From positions 70,313-123,760 of the forward strand of contig JAPLVK010000015.1 of assembly GCA_026397175.1 (NCBI GenBank): 53,448 nt of DNA. Reading direction: 5' to 3'. The stretch comes from Candidatus Berkelbacteria bacterium. GTDB taxonomy: Bacteria; Patescibacteriota; UBA1384; DTJR01. This document shows positions 41,154 through 53,432 of the stretch, one piece after another (positions within the stretch are counted from its first letter, which is position 1; every line of letters begins with the position of its first letter). The notes under the pieces were generated by a model. The model saw nothing but the letters and a program-made list of their open reading frames with translations, ran no database searches and was not told the DNA's origin. Made by a program: the position numbers and the translations under genes.

Positions 41154-42323
41154 CTAAAAAAGATTATTTTTCTTTTGTTTTTTTAATGTTTCGTATAAAT
41201 GTAGCAAGTCCTGGGTTAAATTGGAAGCTTTAAAATTTTTGACATTAACCCTAGCACGCATAGATAACTCTAATCGCATCTTGTCTCTTCTTAGGATGTC
41301 TATAGTTTTTTCCGAAAAGTCCTCGATTGTTGGTTTTGAGACCAATCCATCTTCGTCCCCTGATACAAATTCCTGCGCTCCAAAGCCCCTTGCGCAAACA
41401 ACCGGAGTGCCCGCCGCCATCGATTCTAAAACAACAAGTGGCTGTGGGTCGAGTGTTTTTGGATAAATAAAAACATCAGCAGTTCCATAAATTCTATTTA
41501 CTTGATTTTTGGGAAGATATCCGGCTAAAGTTACAAATTTTCCAAATGTTTGATGTCGAGCGATTTGCCTATACTCATCTAGCTTACTTCCTCCGCCTAT
41601 AATTAAAAGATGGACATCATCAATCGCTCTCCAAATTTTTTTAAATGCTTTGAGCAAAAAAACGAAGTTGCAATCCGGCTCCAGGCGGGCGACATAAAGC
41701 AGGACCTTTCTGTTTTCGGGAATTTTAAACCTTTCTTTCATGGCGTTTGGCGGATAGCTTATGTAGTCCTTCGGAAAAATCCCAACCGGCAAAACCTCAA
41801 TTGGGACATTGACACCCATATCGATATAATATTCTTTTGATGTTTGGCTCAGGGCAACAATTTGATCGCAGGAGTTTGAATATCTTAAGACCTTATCGAA
41901 AACCTTCGAATAATTTGATCTTAAACCAAATGAAAATTTATCCGGAAATTGTCGGGCGTATTCCGGCATGACTTTATAGTAAGTGTTTACAAGCGGGGCG
42001 CCACAAAAATCAGCGAGCTTTTTGGCAAAGGGAAATGTCGAAAAAAAGTAATGACTATGAACAATGTCGATTTTGAGTTTTTTGATAAGTTCTTTTGAAG
42101 GATTTGCGGTCGGCCAAATTCTTGGATGATATTTATCGGAGAGTTTAAAAATTCCGGGTAATCGCGCCACTCTTTTTTCTTTTACCTTTAAGCCACGATA
42201 TTTTGGCGCAAAAATATAAACTTGATGGCCAAGTTTTTCAAATGTTATCCTTAATGTTTCTACCGAAACAGCTGTGCCCGAAGGTACCGGAATATAAGCA
42301 TCACATACAAATGCAATTTTCAT
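41154..42323 (-). CDS. Family 4 glycosyltransferase
   Basis: GT-B fold, 389 aa. The N-terminal domain begins KIAFVCDAYIPVPSGTAVSV, and DIVHSHYFFSTFPFAKKLA is the acceptor-side motif. The C-terminal nucleotide-sugar site includes LLYVARLEPDCNFVFLLKAF and PQPLVVLESMAAGTPVV (E-x7-E type, the first acidic residue replaced). It resembles diacylglycerol glucosyltransferases and phosphatidylinositol mannosyltransferases. A role in making membrane glycolipid is likely but the substrate is not proven. It sits between priA and def in a run of same-strand genes. Confidence 0.85.
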   Translation of the reverse strand: MKIAFVCDAYIPVPSGTAVSVETLRITFEKLGHQVYIFAPKYRGLKVKEKRVARLPGIFKLSDKYHPRIWPTANPSKELIKKLKIDIVHSHYFFSTFPFAKKLADFCGAPLVNTYYKVMPEYARQFPDKFSFGLRSNYSKVFDKVLRYSNSCDQIVALSQTSKEYYIDMGVNVPIEVLPVGIFPKDYISYPPNAMKERFKIPENRKVLLYVARLEPDCNFVFLLKAFKKIWRAIDDVHLLIIGGGSKLDEYRQIARHQTFGKFVTLAGYLPKNQVNRIYGTADVFIYPKTLDPQPLVVLESMAAGTPVVCARGFGAQEFVSGDEDGLVSKPTIEDFSEKTIDILRRDKMRLELSMRARVNVKNFKASNLTQDLLHLYETLKKQKKNNLF

Positions 42324-42363
42324 ATTTCTATCATACCAGATTTAAAGTTGTCTTATTATTTTG

Positions 42364-44094
42364 TTACTCAAATCCCACGGGATTTACTTCAAGGTGAATT
42401 TGTCTAGGCAGTGATTTTGAAACGGTTTTCTTAAATTCATCCCAGTACTTATTCTGAATAAATATAAGTGCTCTCGATTGATTTAAATTCGATTGTTCTA
42501 AGGAAATTGTATGCTTGTTAAATTTAATTTTTTGGATAAAGTCATCTAGTATTTTTTTTGAAAAATCGGGATTTTTGTTTTTCGAAACCGCCAAAACCGA
42601 TTTTGTAAAAGGAGGCAAATTATTTTGTTTTCTTTCTTTTAATTGTGAGTCCTGAAATGACCGCCAGTCATTTTTTTGAATTTGGAAAAAGTAATTTTCA
42701 AATTGATGACTGTCTGAAAATATAAGAATATTTTTTGAGACCGAGGACTTTAGCGACTGAAGCGATCTAAAAAGTTTTTCACGAAAGTTTAAAAACGCAA
42801 ACCCAGCCATTTGGTCAAAATTTGGAACTATAGCCGCATCAAAAATTGGCGGTAATTTCGCAATGTCATTTAGGGAAACGAGAACAATTTGTTTATCGGC
42901 TAACGGGTCTTTTGAAATTTTGCCCTTTAGATCAGGGTTTAATTTTTCTAAGTCCAAAGATATTTTGCAATAAGTGAGGCCCAAATTGATTATGTTTGCA
43001 CCATTGCAGTTCGGACAAATTAAGGTCTGTGGTCTGAAACACTTGCTACATAAATTTTTTCCCTCGATATAAAATTCATTTTTGCAATTTGCGCAGCCGA
43101 TACTTTCTTCGCAGTCATTGCAAAATAATCTCGATTCGTTTTTAAACGGGCCGACTACGCAAACTTTCGAATTTGCTTGGATTGCGTCATTTAGTTTTTT
43201 GCAACTGTCACGATTATTTATTATATTTTTCCAAGAACCGCAATTGACTATTTCAACTTTTGATTTTTTTTCTGCAACATCAATTTTTTTATTTTTAATT
43301 GCGGAATATGTTATTATATCCGGTATCAGATCTCCGACAATAAGTTTTGAGCTAAATATTTTTGACAAACTTCTTGCGATATCAAACGCATTGTAATATG
43401 GTGATTGGTCCTCGTGATAGGCAAAATTTGTTGGATCATCAATCATTACGAGGGATAAGTTTGTAAATGGCAAAAACAATCCGTGTCGGGTTGAAACGAT
43501 ACAAATGTTTTCTTTAGATAAAATTTTTTGCCAAATGAGGGACTTCTGTCGGGACTTTAAAGATGAATGCCATTCATAAATCTCGATAGATGGATCTAAC
43601 TTTTTTAGTCGTTTTACGCAGTCCTTAACTTGGTTAATTTGGGGTAGTACCAGAAGATTTTGACCTTCTTTTATGATTGACTGACAGAAGTATTCGATTC
43701 GTTCTGAAAATTGCGCCAAATAAGCAATTTTAGGTTGATTTTTTGAAATTTTGATCTTGGTTCTTGCGCCCATTGTTTTTAAATCCCGTTTATTCATCTT
43801 AGGCAAAAATGAAAACAGTGCCTCATTAATTGATGATAGATAGTCGCTGGATATTTTTTTAGATAATTGAATTTGGTATTTCGTAAAAAGCGGGCCTTCG
43901 GATAAAAGGCCTAAAATATCTTTTGTTTTATAATTCGATTTATTTTTAAAATCAAAGATTATTCCTTGGGCTTTGGTTTGACCAAAAGGGACTTCAACCA
44001 AAGAATATAATTGAGCGTTTGTGTTGTCAGCAATCGAATAATCAAAAAAAGAATCACGATTTACTTTTTTAGAAACCAAAACCTCGGCGATCAT
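42364..44094 (-). CDS. priA: PriA-like primosomal protein with degenerate helicase motifs
   Basis: The order of PriA domains can be recognised: N-terminal 3'-DNA-binding domain (VEVPFGQTKAQGIIFDF), helicase lobes, a zinc module (CNDC, CANC, CSKC, CPNC near residues 325-370), and a C-terminal domain. But the Walker A motif (G-x-x-G-x-G-K-T) is absent where expected; the region reads EGQNLLVLPQINQVKD. The DEAH box is replaced by MIDDPTN. At 576 aa it is about 150 residues short. ATP-driven unwinding is therefore unlikely; a scaffold for primosome or replication restart is possible. It overlaps obg by four bases. Confidence 0.82.
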   Translation of the reverse strand: MIAEVLVSKKVNRDSFFDYSIADNTNAQLYSLVEVPFGQTKAQGIIFDFKNKSNYKTKDILGLLSEGPLFTKYQIQLSKKISSDYLSSINEALFSFLPKMNKRDLKTMGARTKIKISKNQPKIAYLAQFSERIEYFCQSIIKEGQNLLVLPQINQVKDCVKRLKKLDPSIEIYEWHSSLKSRQKSLIWQKILSKENICIVSTRHGLFLPFTNLSLVMIDDPTNFAYHEDQSPYYNAFDIARSLSKIFSSKLIVGDLIPDIITYSAIKNKKIDVAEKKSKVEIVNCGSWKNIINNRDSCKKLNDAIQANSKVCVVGPFKNESRLFCNDCEESIGCANCKNEFYIEGKNLCSKCFRPQTLICPNCNGANIINLGLTYCKISLDLEKLNPDLKGKISKDPLADKQIVLVSLNDIAKLPPIFDAAIVPNFDQMAGFAFLNFREKLFRSLQSLKSSVSKNILIFSDSHQFENYFFQIQKNDWRSFQDSQLKERKQNNLPPFTKSVLAVSKNKNPDFSKKILDDFIQKIKFNKHTISLEQSNLNQSRALIFIQNKYWDEFKKTVSKSLPRQIHLEVNPVGFE

Positions 44095-45038
44095 AGTGAG
44101 TTAAGAATGATTTTTAATAATTCGTTTATGTTTTTACCTGTTGCAGCGGATATGGAAATATCGTATTTAAAATTATCGGGAATTTTTTGAACAAGATCTG
44201 TTTTAGTCAAAACGACAATTTCTTTCTTTTTCTCAAGATCCGGATCATATTTTTTTAGCTCTGCTCTTATATTTTTGTAGTCACTTTCCGGACTGTTACT
44301 TGTGGCGTCAACCAAATGAACTAAAACTCTTGTTCTCAAAATGTGGCGAAGGAATTTAAACCCCAGTCCGCGGCCAACCGATGCATCGCGAATAAGCCCC
44401 GGAATATCGCAAGCAATAAATGATTTGTCTTTGAATTTGACAACACCGAGAACGGGTTCAAGGGTTGTAAACGGGTAGTCGGCAATTTTCGGCTTTGCAT
44501 TTGAAATCACAGAAAGCAAGGTTGATTTGCCTGCATTTGGAAGCCCGATTAATCCGATATCCGCCACAATTTTCAGATCGAGTTTTAAGTTTTTTTCTTC
44601 ACCTTTTGCACCCGGTTTAAATTCTCTTGGCGTCTGATGCGTTGATGATTTAAAATGAACATTTCCAAGACCGCCCTTGCCGCCTTTTGCAATAATTATT
44701 GCCATATTCTCTTTGTTTAAATCAGCGACCTGCTCGTTTTTATCGAGGTCCAAAATAATCGTTCCAACCGGAACATTTAATATCAAGTCATTTGCATTTC
44801 GGCCATGCTTTTTATTCTTTGAACCGGGCATTCCGTCTTCAGAACTGAAATCTTTAAGACGATAAAAATCAAAAAGGGTGTTGACATTGTTTGAGGACTT
44901 GATAATTATGTCGCCGCCTTGACCTCCATCACCACCATCCGGTCCGCCTTTGTCGATATATTTTTCACGACGAAAAGTTGCGGCTCCATCGCCGCCCTTG
45001 CCCGCCCTAGCATGTATCTTGGCTTCATCAACTAACAT
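44091..45038 (-). CDS. obgE: Obg-family GTPase
   Basis: Ribosome-associated GTPase linked to large-subunit assembly and stress. The Obg glycine-rich domain (1-157; AGKGGDGAATFRREKYIDKG, GGPDGGDGGQGGD) is followed by a G domain with GLPNAGKST (G1), DIPGLI (G3), TKTD (G4) and SAATG (G5). At 315 aa it ends directly after the G domain, so the C-terminal OCT domain found in many Firmicutes is absent. It is translationally coupled to priA. Confidence 0.95.
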   Translation of the reverse strand: MLVDEAKIHARAGKGGDGAATFRREKYIDKGGPDGGDGGQGGDIIIKSSNNVNTLFDFYRLKDFSSEDGMPGSKNKKHGRNANDLILNVPVGTIILDLDKNEQVADLNKENMAIIIAKGGKGGLGNVHFKSSTHQTPREFKPGAKGEEKNLKLDLKIVADIGLIGLPNAGKSTLLSVISNAKPKIADYPFTTLEPVLGVVKFKDKSFIACDIPGLIRDASVGRGLGFKFLRHILRTRVLVHLVDATSNSPESDYKNIRAELKKYDPDLEKKKEIVVLTKTDLVQKIPDNFKYDISISAATGKNINELLKIILNSL

Positions 45039-45081
45039 TATAAATAATTTACACCTTATGGGAAAAATTTACAATTGCGGA

Positions 45082-46167
45082 TTAAAATGGCGGAACGGGT
45101 CGGCCATTTATAATCAGCTCAAAATGAAGGTGCGGACCAGTCGAGCGCCCAGTACTTCCGGAGTAGCCGATTGTTTGCCCTTGCGAAACATTGCTACCTA
45201 CAGAAACATTAAATGATGACAAATGAGCGTATCTAGTAGCTCGGCCGCCGCCGTGATCAACCACAATTTGATTGCCATAACCGCCGGACCATCCAGAAGA
45301 AAGAATAACAACCTTTCCTGAAGCGGCTGCCGAGACCGGTGTGCCAATATTGGCCATATAATCTATTCCCGTGTGGCCTCCTCCAAATCTTTGAGATATC
45401 CCTCGACTTGAAATTGGGATAATAAGTCCGCTATTATCAACCCCGGTATAGCCGCCGGATGATGTTTGCTTTGAAGTCGCAAGCATCTTTTTACTTTTTG
45501 CTTGTGCGAGTTCTTGTTGCCTTTTTGCCTCCTCGAGTTGCCTTTTCTTTTTTGCTTCCTCCTCGATTTTATTCAATGTAACCAGCCAATCGTTTGAGGT
45601 TGATGTGTCGGAGGAGGGGATGTTTAAAACATCACCGGGTTTAATCTTGTTTGCATCCTCTGGTTTTAAGTTATTTGCGTCTAATATTGAAGCAACATGA
45701 AGATCGAATTTTTGGGCGATTAACATTATTGATTCACCTTTTTGCACAGTGTAAGTCGCGTCAACTCTTTGAGGCGTTTCAACCTGTCTTGTGGCATTAA
45801 TTGATAATTGCTGGGTTAGGGTATATGAATCATCTTGCATCAGATAAGAAAAAGCAACATCGTCGCTATTCTCAATGAGCCCGGGTGTATATTCACCGAT
45901 TATTTGCGCGAGTTCGCCCGCCTTTGCGGGATCAAGAGGAGAAGAAAAATTTTGAAGATCTTTATAGATTTGTTGATTGGTTATGTATTCCGAAATAAAA
46001 GGCATTAAAGACATCGCGAGCAAGAGCGTTAAATTAAAAACTAATTTTTTTTCCTTAATTAGGGCCTCGCGAAGAGTGCTTGATTTAGACAGGGTCTTTA
46101 AGACAAAGGTCTTAGTGGTTCCAAGTTTTGTTTTTAATCCGATAATCCAAATTTTGTGTATTTTCAT
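45082..46167 (-). CDS. LysM-M23 peptidoglycan endopeptidase
   Basis: Probable cell-wall hydrolase of 361 aa. Its order is an N-terminal membrane helix (about 45-60), an external linker, a LysM domain (YTVQKGESIMLIAQKFDL...KIKPGDVLNIP, about 138-182), a Lys/Gln coiled coil (about 195-230), and an M23 (lysostaphin-type) domain. Zinc ligands are kept in GGHTGIDYMANIG (H, D) and THLHFE-type GPHLHFELIINGR (H-x-H). It may split peptide cross-links during growth or division. It lies between obg and infB on the same strand. Confidence 0.93.
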   Translation of the reverse strand: MKIHKIWIIGLKTKLGTTKTFVLKTLSKSSTLREALIKEKKLVFNLTLLLAMSLMPFISEYITNQQIYKDLQNFSSPLDPAKAGELAQIIGEYTPGLIENSDDVAFSYLMQDDSYTLTQQLSINATRQVETPQRVDATYTVQKGESIMLIAQKFDLHVASILDANNLKPEDANKIKPGDVLNIPSSDTSTSNDWLVTLNKIEEEAKKKRQLEEAKRQQELAQAKSKKMLATSKQTSSGGYTGVDNSGLIIPISSRGISQRFGGGHTGIDYMANIGTPVSAAASGKVVILSSGWSGGYGNQIVVDHGGGRATRYAHLSSFNVSVGSNVSQGQTIGYSGSTGRSTGPHLHFELIINGRPVPPF

Positions 46168-46220
46168 AGCACTTGGATGATCTTATCCTAAACCGCAATT
46201 ATGTCAAGATTAGGGGGCCG

Positions 46221-48011
46221 CTAACCCTTTTTTTTGAGAGTTCTTACTTTTTCTTCAACTAAAATAAATTCGAATATATCTTTAATTTTAATTTTAATAT
46301 CCCCGATATAGCTCACACCACACTCAAAGCCCTTGGTTACTTCGTTAACCTTTTCTTTTCCCGACTGAACCGACTCGGTTTTGATTTCTCCAATCAGCTC
46401 TGCCTCGCGATGAACCCTAATTTTAGTCCCGGGTGTAATTTTACCCGATATGACTTTTCCGCCGACGATTCCCTTGTCTTTTTCTCGATGAAAAACCTTA
46501 ATGACTTCAAATTTCCCAATCACTGTTTCGATAATTTCGGGCTCCAAGAGTCCCTCGAGCGCAGCGGTAACATCATCAATAAGTTCGTAAATTATTTCAT
46601 ATTTAGAGATTTTAACTTTATTTATGTCGGCAAGTTTCAATATCTGCGGGGGAGTTGGTACCCTGAAGGCAATGACGGCCCCGTGAGATGCGAGCGCCAA
46701 ATTAATATCTGACTCGGTTACAGCACCGATTCCTTCAGAGCCAATATTTAATTTTACACCTTCGCCCGAAATATCTTCCAAACTTCCCTTGATGGCTTCA
46801 AGTGAGCCCTTTACATCCGCTCTAATAATAATGTTTAATTCCTTAATTTTTCCCTCTTTTGCTTCTTGTGATAATTCTGCTAATCCGGATGACTTGGTAA
46901 TTGTTCTGATAGATGACTCTTTTTGAAGTCGTTGCGAGACCTCTTTGGCCGTTTTTTCATCTTTAACAACCCTGATAATCGAACCGACTTTCGGCGTTTT
47001 CTTAAATCCCGCAATCAAAATCGGATCGGAGGGTTTTGCTTCTTTAATTCTTTTTCCGGTCCAGTCCTCCATAAATCTAATTTTTGAGAACTCGTTATCA
47101 AAAAGAAATACATCCCCGGCTTTAAAAATTCCTTCCTTGACTATAACTGTCGCGACGGCGCCTTTTCCCGGCTGAATTTTTGATTCAATAACCATTCCGG
47201 CAGCAGGTACATCTTGGGAGGCCTTTAATTCTTCTAGATCCGCCGCCAAAACAACCGTTTCGAGAAGTTCGTTAATATTTTTCCCAGTTTTTGCCGAAAC
47301 GGGAACCATTGGGGTTTTGCCGCCCCATTCTTCGGGAATAAGATTAAATTGAGACAAGTCCCTTTTAACGCGATCGGGGTCGGCTTCTGGTTTGTCCATT
47401 TTATTGATTGCCACAATAATGGGGACTTTAGCGGCCTTGGCATGCGAGATTGCTTCTACGGTCTGTGGCTTCACGCCTTCGTCTGCTGCCACAACCAAAA
47501 TTACCAAATCGGTGATATTTGCCCCGTGAGCTCTCATTTTTGAAAAGGCCTCATGTCCGGGGGTATCAAGAAAAGTAATTATTTTTTCTCTTTTCTTTTC
47601 TTTTTCTTTAATCTCAATTTTCGTTTGATATGCCCCGATATGCTGGGTTATTCCGCCTGATTCGGTTTCGATAATATGTGTGCTTCTGATGGCATCCAAA
47701 AGTTTTGTTTTTCCATGGTCAACATGGCCCATAACCGTAACCACCGGAGGACGATCTTTCATTGTTTTTTTCTCTAGAACAAAGTCCTTATCTTCAACTC
47801 TGTTTTCTTGCTCTATTTCTGCTTCAAAATTAAACTCGTCGGCGATAATCGCCGCCGTATCATAATCAATACTTTCGTTGATTGTTGCCAAAACCCCGCT
47901 TGCCATTAATTTTTTTATAATTTCAATCGGGGAGACCTTTAGCTCTTCGGCTAAAAGTTTTACGGGAACGACGGAGGGTAGTTTAATTTTTATTTTCTCG
48001 TTGTTTTCCAT
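46221..48011 (-). CDS. infB: Translation initiation factor IF-2
   Basis: Places initiator fMet-tRNA on the ribosome. A short IF-2 of 596 aa with one N-terminal IF2_N-like domain ([20 protein letters not shown], about 12-60), GTPase motifs GHVDHGKT (G1), DTPGHEAF (G3), NKMD (G4) and SAKTG (G5), and domains II-IV intact. The variable linker that makes E. coli IF-2 890 aa long is absent. The start (48011) is inside the last 29 bases of gyrA in another frame. The preceding RBS would lie within gyrA. Confidence 0.96.
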   Translation of the reverse strand: MENNEKIKIKLPSVVPVKLLAEELKVSPIEIIKKLMASGVLATINESIDYDTAAIIADEFNFEAEIEQENRVEDKDFVLEKKTMKDRPPVVTVMGHVDHGKTKLLDAIRSTHIIETESGGITQHIGAYQTKIEIKEKEKKREKIITFLDTPGHEAFSKMRAHGANITDLVILVVAADEGVKPQTVEAISHAKAAKVPIIVAINKMDKPEADPDRVKRDLSQFNLIPEEWGGKTPMVPVSAKTGKNINELLETVVLAADLEELKASQDVPAAGMVIESKIQPGKGAVATVIVKEGIFKAGDVFLFDNEFSKIRFMEDWTGKRIKEAKPSDPILIAGFKKTPKVGSIIRVVKDEKTAKEVSQRLQKESSIRTITKSSGLAELSQEAKEGKIKELNIIIRADVKGSLEAIKGSLEDISGEGVKLNIGSEGIGAVTESDINLALASHGAVIAFRVPTPPQILKLADINKVKISKYEIIYELIDDVTAALEGLLEPEIIETVIGKFEVIKVFHREKDKGIVGGKVISGKITPGTKIRVHREAELIGEIKTESVQSGKEKVNEVTKGFECGVSYIGDIKIKIKDIFEFILVEEKVRTLKKKG

Positions 48012-50733
48012 CGGTATAATATTTTACATCAAGTTTGCTTTTGGCTTGCTCTAAAATTTCTTCTTCCGGCTTTTCGATTTGTGCAATGGCCTGTTCTTCT
48101 ATCTCGTCTGTAACCATACTAACCGAAGCAAGTGTATCTTTGGCTGCAAGTTTCATAAGTCGAACTCCTTGGGTATCGCGCCCCAACAGTTTTGCTGACT
48201 TCATTGGAATTCTTATAACCTGACCATTTTTCGAAGCCAAAATTAGGTCCTGGCTTATGTTGACTGTAATTAAGGCCTCGACAACTTTTCCTGTTTTTTG
48301 TGAATTTTTGGAAGCAATTACCCCGTAACCACCTCGTCTTTGTAGGGGGAAGTTTTTTAAAACCTGCGTTCTTTTTCCAAGTCCGTTTTCAAGTACCGTT
48401 AAAAGCTCAAATTTTGCGGCCATTTCATTATCTTTGATAAATGAAGCCATTGAAATGACCTCGTCTTCTGTTTTTAGTCGTATGCCAATTACACCCGATG
48501 CGCTTCTTCCCATCGGTCTAACTTCATCTTCGGAGAATAGGATTCCTTTTCCGTTTTTAGAAATCATCAGAATAAAATCATTTCCCGATGAGATTTTGAT
48601 AAACGCCAGTTCGTCTTTGTCTTTTAATTTTATGGCAATCAATCCGCTTTTTCTGATATTGGAGTATGATTCAATCCGCGTTTTTTTAATCACTCCTTGT
48701 TTTGTTCCCATTAAAAAGAAATTGTTTTTTATGTCTTGCTTGCTGGGGATTATCAGTATCGCAGTTACATTTTCCTCGGGTGATATTTGGATAAAATTAA
48801 CAATGGCGTGACCTCTGGCTTGGCGGGAAGACGCAGGTATTTCATAAACCTTGTTAACAAAAACCTTGCCCAAATTCGTGAAAAAGTAAATTGTGTCATG
48901 GGTGCTTGCCGTTTCCATTTGAATTACCTGATCTTCTTCTTTTGGCGTGATGCCGATGATTCCTTTTCCGCCTCGGCCTTGCTTTTTGTAAGCATCAATA
49001 GAAACCCTTTTTACATAGTTTCCCTTCGTCAAAGTTACGATCACGCTTTCATTTGGAATTAAATCCTCGGCTTGAAAGGAATCAATTTCTTGGGAAATAA
49101 TTTTTGTTCTGCGCTCAACGGCGTACTTGTCTTTAATTTCTTTTGTCTCATCTTTGATGATTGTAACGACTCTATTTGCATCTTTTAAAATTGCAATTAA
49201 GTCCTCAATTTGTTTTAATTTTTCTTTTAGTTCGTCTTCAACCTTCTGTCTTTCAAGAGCAGCAAGCGCGGAAAGACGCATATCTAAAATTGCATTGGCC
49301 TGAATTTTACTAAATTCAAATGTTTTAACCAGATTTTTCAGCGCTGCTTCGCGGTTTTCGGATTTTTTTATCAGCTCGATAATTTTGTCAATATGGTCGA
49401 GCGCCTTCTTTAATCCTTCAAGAATATGAGCGCGCTCTCGGGCTCGATCCAGGTCGTATTGTGTTCTTCTTTTAATTACATCTTTGCGATGATTGATAAA
49501 TTCTAAAAGCGCGGCCTTTAAAGTTAAAATTCTTGGCTGAATTCTATCTACCAGCGCCAGCATATTAATGTGAAATGCGGTTTGCAATTGCGTTAAATCA
49601 TAAAGGCGATTTAAGACCTTTTTCGGATACGCGGTTGCTTTTAGTTCAATAACGATTCTTACCGACTTTTCACGATCCGACTCGTCTCTGATATCCGTTA
49701 ATCCTTCGAGCTTTTTTTCTTTTACAAGGTTGGCAATTTTAGAAATTAAATCGGACTTATTGACTTGAAAGGGGATTGAAGAAATTATAATTTGAAATCC
49801 GCGCTTATCTTCGATAATTTCCGCTTCGCCGCGAATAATAATTTTACCGTGTCCGGTTGCAAAAGCATTTTTTATTCCTTCCGCTCCATGGATTGTCCCA
49901 TAGGTAGGAAAGTCCGGCCCTTTAACAAACTGCATTAATTCGTCAATGGTGGATTGAGGATTGTCAATTAAATGATTTATACCGTCACAGAGTTCTCCGA
50001 GATTATGGGGCGGAATATTGGTTGCCATCCCGACAGCAATTCCGACAGTTCCGTTGACAAGCAGGTTTGGCACTTTTGTCGGTAAAACAACCGGTTCCGT
50101 TAAGGTGCTGTCGTAGTTTGGAGTATACAAAACGGTATTTTTATCAATATCGGCAAGCATTTCCTCGGTGATTTTGCTCATCTTGGCTTCGGTGTACCTC
50201 GAAGCGGCTGCCGGATCGCCGTCAAGAGAACCAAAGTTACCTTGTCCGTTGACAAGGGTGTGGTTCATTTTAAAGTCCTGGGCCATACCGACAATTGTGT
50301 CGTAAACAGCGATGTCGCCGTGCGGGTGGTACTTTCCCAAAACCTCTCCGACGATTTTAGCCGATTTTGTGAATTTTGCAGATGCGGTTAGGCCCATTTC
50401 GCCCATCGAGTAAATAATCCGGCGATGCACGGGCTTGAGGCCGTCGCGGGCGTCGGGCAAAGCTCTGGCCACAATTACACTCATTGCGTAATCAAGATAT
50501 GATTTTTCGATTTCCTCAACAATTGACTGCGGAGCAACATCGCCAAAGTCGGTTTTGTGATATTTGAATTCCTTTTGATCGGGGAAATTTAAATCCGCCT
50601 CCAAAATTTCTTCAGGCATATTTTCCGATGGTTTTTTTGCATTTTCATCCGGCACCGTCTCTTCTGCCGGTGTTTCCATATCGCCTTCGGTTGGCTCTTT
50701 CTCTTCTTCTTGTTTTTTGTTTTCTTCTGTCAT
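47983..50733 (-). CDS. gyrA: DNA gyrase subunit A
   Basis: Breaks and rejoins DNA. 916 aa with an acidic ~60-residue N-terminal extension before the usual [20 protein letters not shown]. Catalytic Tyr is in [10 protein letters not shown]. The C-terminal beta-pinwheel carries a GyrA box variant QGRGGKG, which marks it as gyrase rather than topoisomerase IV. It overlaps infB by 29 bases. It follows gyrB after a gap that holds an 18-bp inverted repeat. Confidence 0.95.
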   Translation of the reverse strand: MTEENKKQEEEKEPTEGDMETPAEETVPDENAKKPSENMPEEILEADLNFPDQKEFKYHKTDFGDVAPQSIVEEIEKSYLDYAMSVIVARALPDARDGLKPVHRRIIYSMGEMGLTASAKFTKSAKIVGEVLGKYHPHGDIAVYDTIVGMAQDFKMNHTLVNGQGNFGSLDGDPAAASRYTEAKMSKITEEMLADIDKNTVLYTPNYDSTLTEPVVLPTKVPNLLVNGTVGIAVGMATNIPPHNLGELCDGINHLIDNPQSTIDELMQFVKGPDFPTYGTIHGAEGIKNAFATGHGKIIIRGEAEIIEDKRGFQIIISSIPFQVNKSDLISKIANLVKEKKLEGLTDIRDESDREKSVRIVIELKATAYPKKVLNRLYDLTQLQTAFHINMLALVDRIQPRILTLKAALLEFINHRKDVIKRRTQYDLDRARERAHILEGLKKALDHIDKIIELIKKSENREAALKNLVKTFEFSKIQANAILDMRLSALAALERQKVEDELKEKLKQIEDLIAILKDANRVVTIIKDETKEIKDKYAVERRTKIISQEIDSFQAEDLIPNESVIVTLTKGNYVKRVSIDAYKKQGRGGKGIIGITPKEEDQVIQMETASTHDTIYFFTNLGKVFVNKVYEIPASSRQARGHAIVNFIQISPEENVTAILIIPSKQDIKNNFFLMGTKQGVIKKTRIESYSNIRKSGLIAIKLKDKDELAFIKISSGNDFILMISKNGKGILFSEDEVRPMGRSASGVIGIRLKTEDEVISMASFIKDNEMAAKFELLTVLENGLGKRTQVLKNFPLQRRGGYGVIASKNSQKTGKVVEALITVNISQDLILASKNGQVIRIPMKSAKLLGRDTQGVRLMKLAAKDTLASVSMVTDEIEEQAIAQIEKPEEEILEQAKSKLDVKYYTDGKQRENKN

Positions 50734-50742
50734 TTTTTTAAG

Positions 50743-52827
<2,085 letters not shown>

Positions 52828-52860
52828 TTATCATAAAATTACCGCTTTTCCAACAAGTCC

Positions 52861-52965
52861 GTGGTTGCATGAATCCAACCTACGAGATCGGATTCTACGG
52901 GTCATTGCGCGTCGCGGGGGCGGAACCCGCGACTAATCTGAAGGCCGCGGCAATCTTATAAATAA
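52861..52965. repeat. GC-rich palindromic intergenic stretch
   Basis: The gap 52795-53024 has no ORF. It contains GTCGCGGG/CCCGCGAC as a hairpin and a stretch GGATTCTACGGGT that resembles GGATTTTACGGGT near 20279. Probably a degenerate palindromic repeat of the kind seen at 7085 and 20230. Confidence 0.45.
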
Positions 52966-53024
52966 TTCCTTATCTCTAATCGTCAGGGTAAAAGTGTAGC
53001 GTCCCCAAATTACCAAATTACAAA

Positions 53025-53288
53025 TTACACTACATTGTCTAAACCCTTTGGAGTGATTAAAAAACCATTTCCATTTTTTTCGATAAGGTTTTGCTCTTCC
53101 AGAGAAAATAATGCAGAACGCAATTGATACTCGCCCATATTCAATTTTCTAGAAAAATCATAAATGCCTTTTCTGCCACGAAGGGATGTGAGACCGGTTA
53201 TATCGTCAACCATTTCTGCCGTCAAAGCCAGTAAAGTAATAGTTCGCAAACTAACCCTTTCAATTTTGTTCAACAAATCATTTTTCAT
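53025..53288 (-). CDS. Small winged-helix protein, probable autoregulated repressor
   Basis: Protein of 87 aa. Helices and a wing are suggested by RKGIYDFSRKLNMGEYQLRSALF (helix-turn-helix) and LEEQNLIEKNGNGFLITPKGL (wing). No other domain is present. The promoter (TTGACG-17-TAAAAT, minus strand) is covered by an imperfect palindrome at 53301-53332, which suggests that the product represses itself and perhaps the divergent gene at 53433. Family identity is not known. Confidence 0.7.
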   Translation of the reverse strand: MKNDLLNKIERVSLRTITLLALTAEMVDDITGLTSLRGRKGIYDFSRKLNMGEYQLRSALFSLEEQNLIEKNGNGFLITPKGLDNVV

Positions 53289-53294
53289 TTCTTA

Positions 53295-53332
53295 ATTTTA
53301 TTCGACTAGTTGACGACCGTCAAGTAGTTGAA
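53295..53332 (-). promoter_or_regulatory. Promoter with overlapping palindromic operator
   Basis: The minus-strand promoter has -35 TTGACG (53318-53323) and -10 TAAAAT (53295-53300), spacing 17. Arms TTCGACTAGTTGACG (53301-53315) and CGTCAAGTAGTTGAA (53318-53332) match in 13 of 15 positions and fill the spacer and -35. Confidence 0.6.
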
Positions 53333-53432
53333 TATTTTTCTTCTGTTAAATCAAAATAATGCAAAAATTGTATCAAACCAGTTGATAAAATATCGCGATG
53401 TTACATAAGGCGTTATATTTAATTTTGGACCC

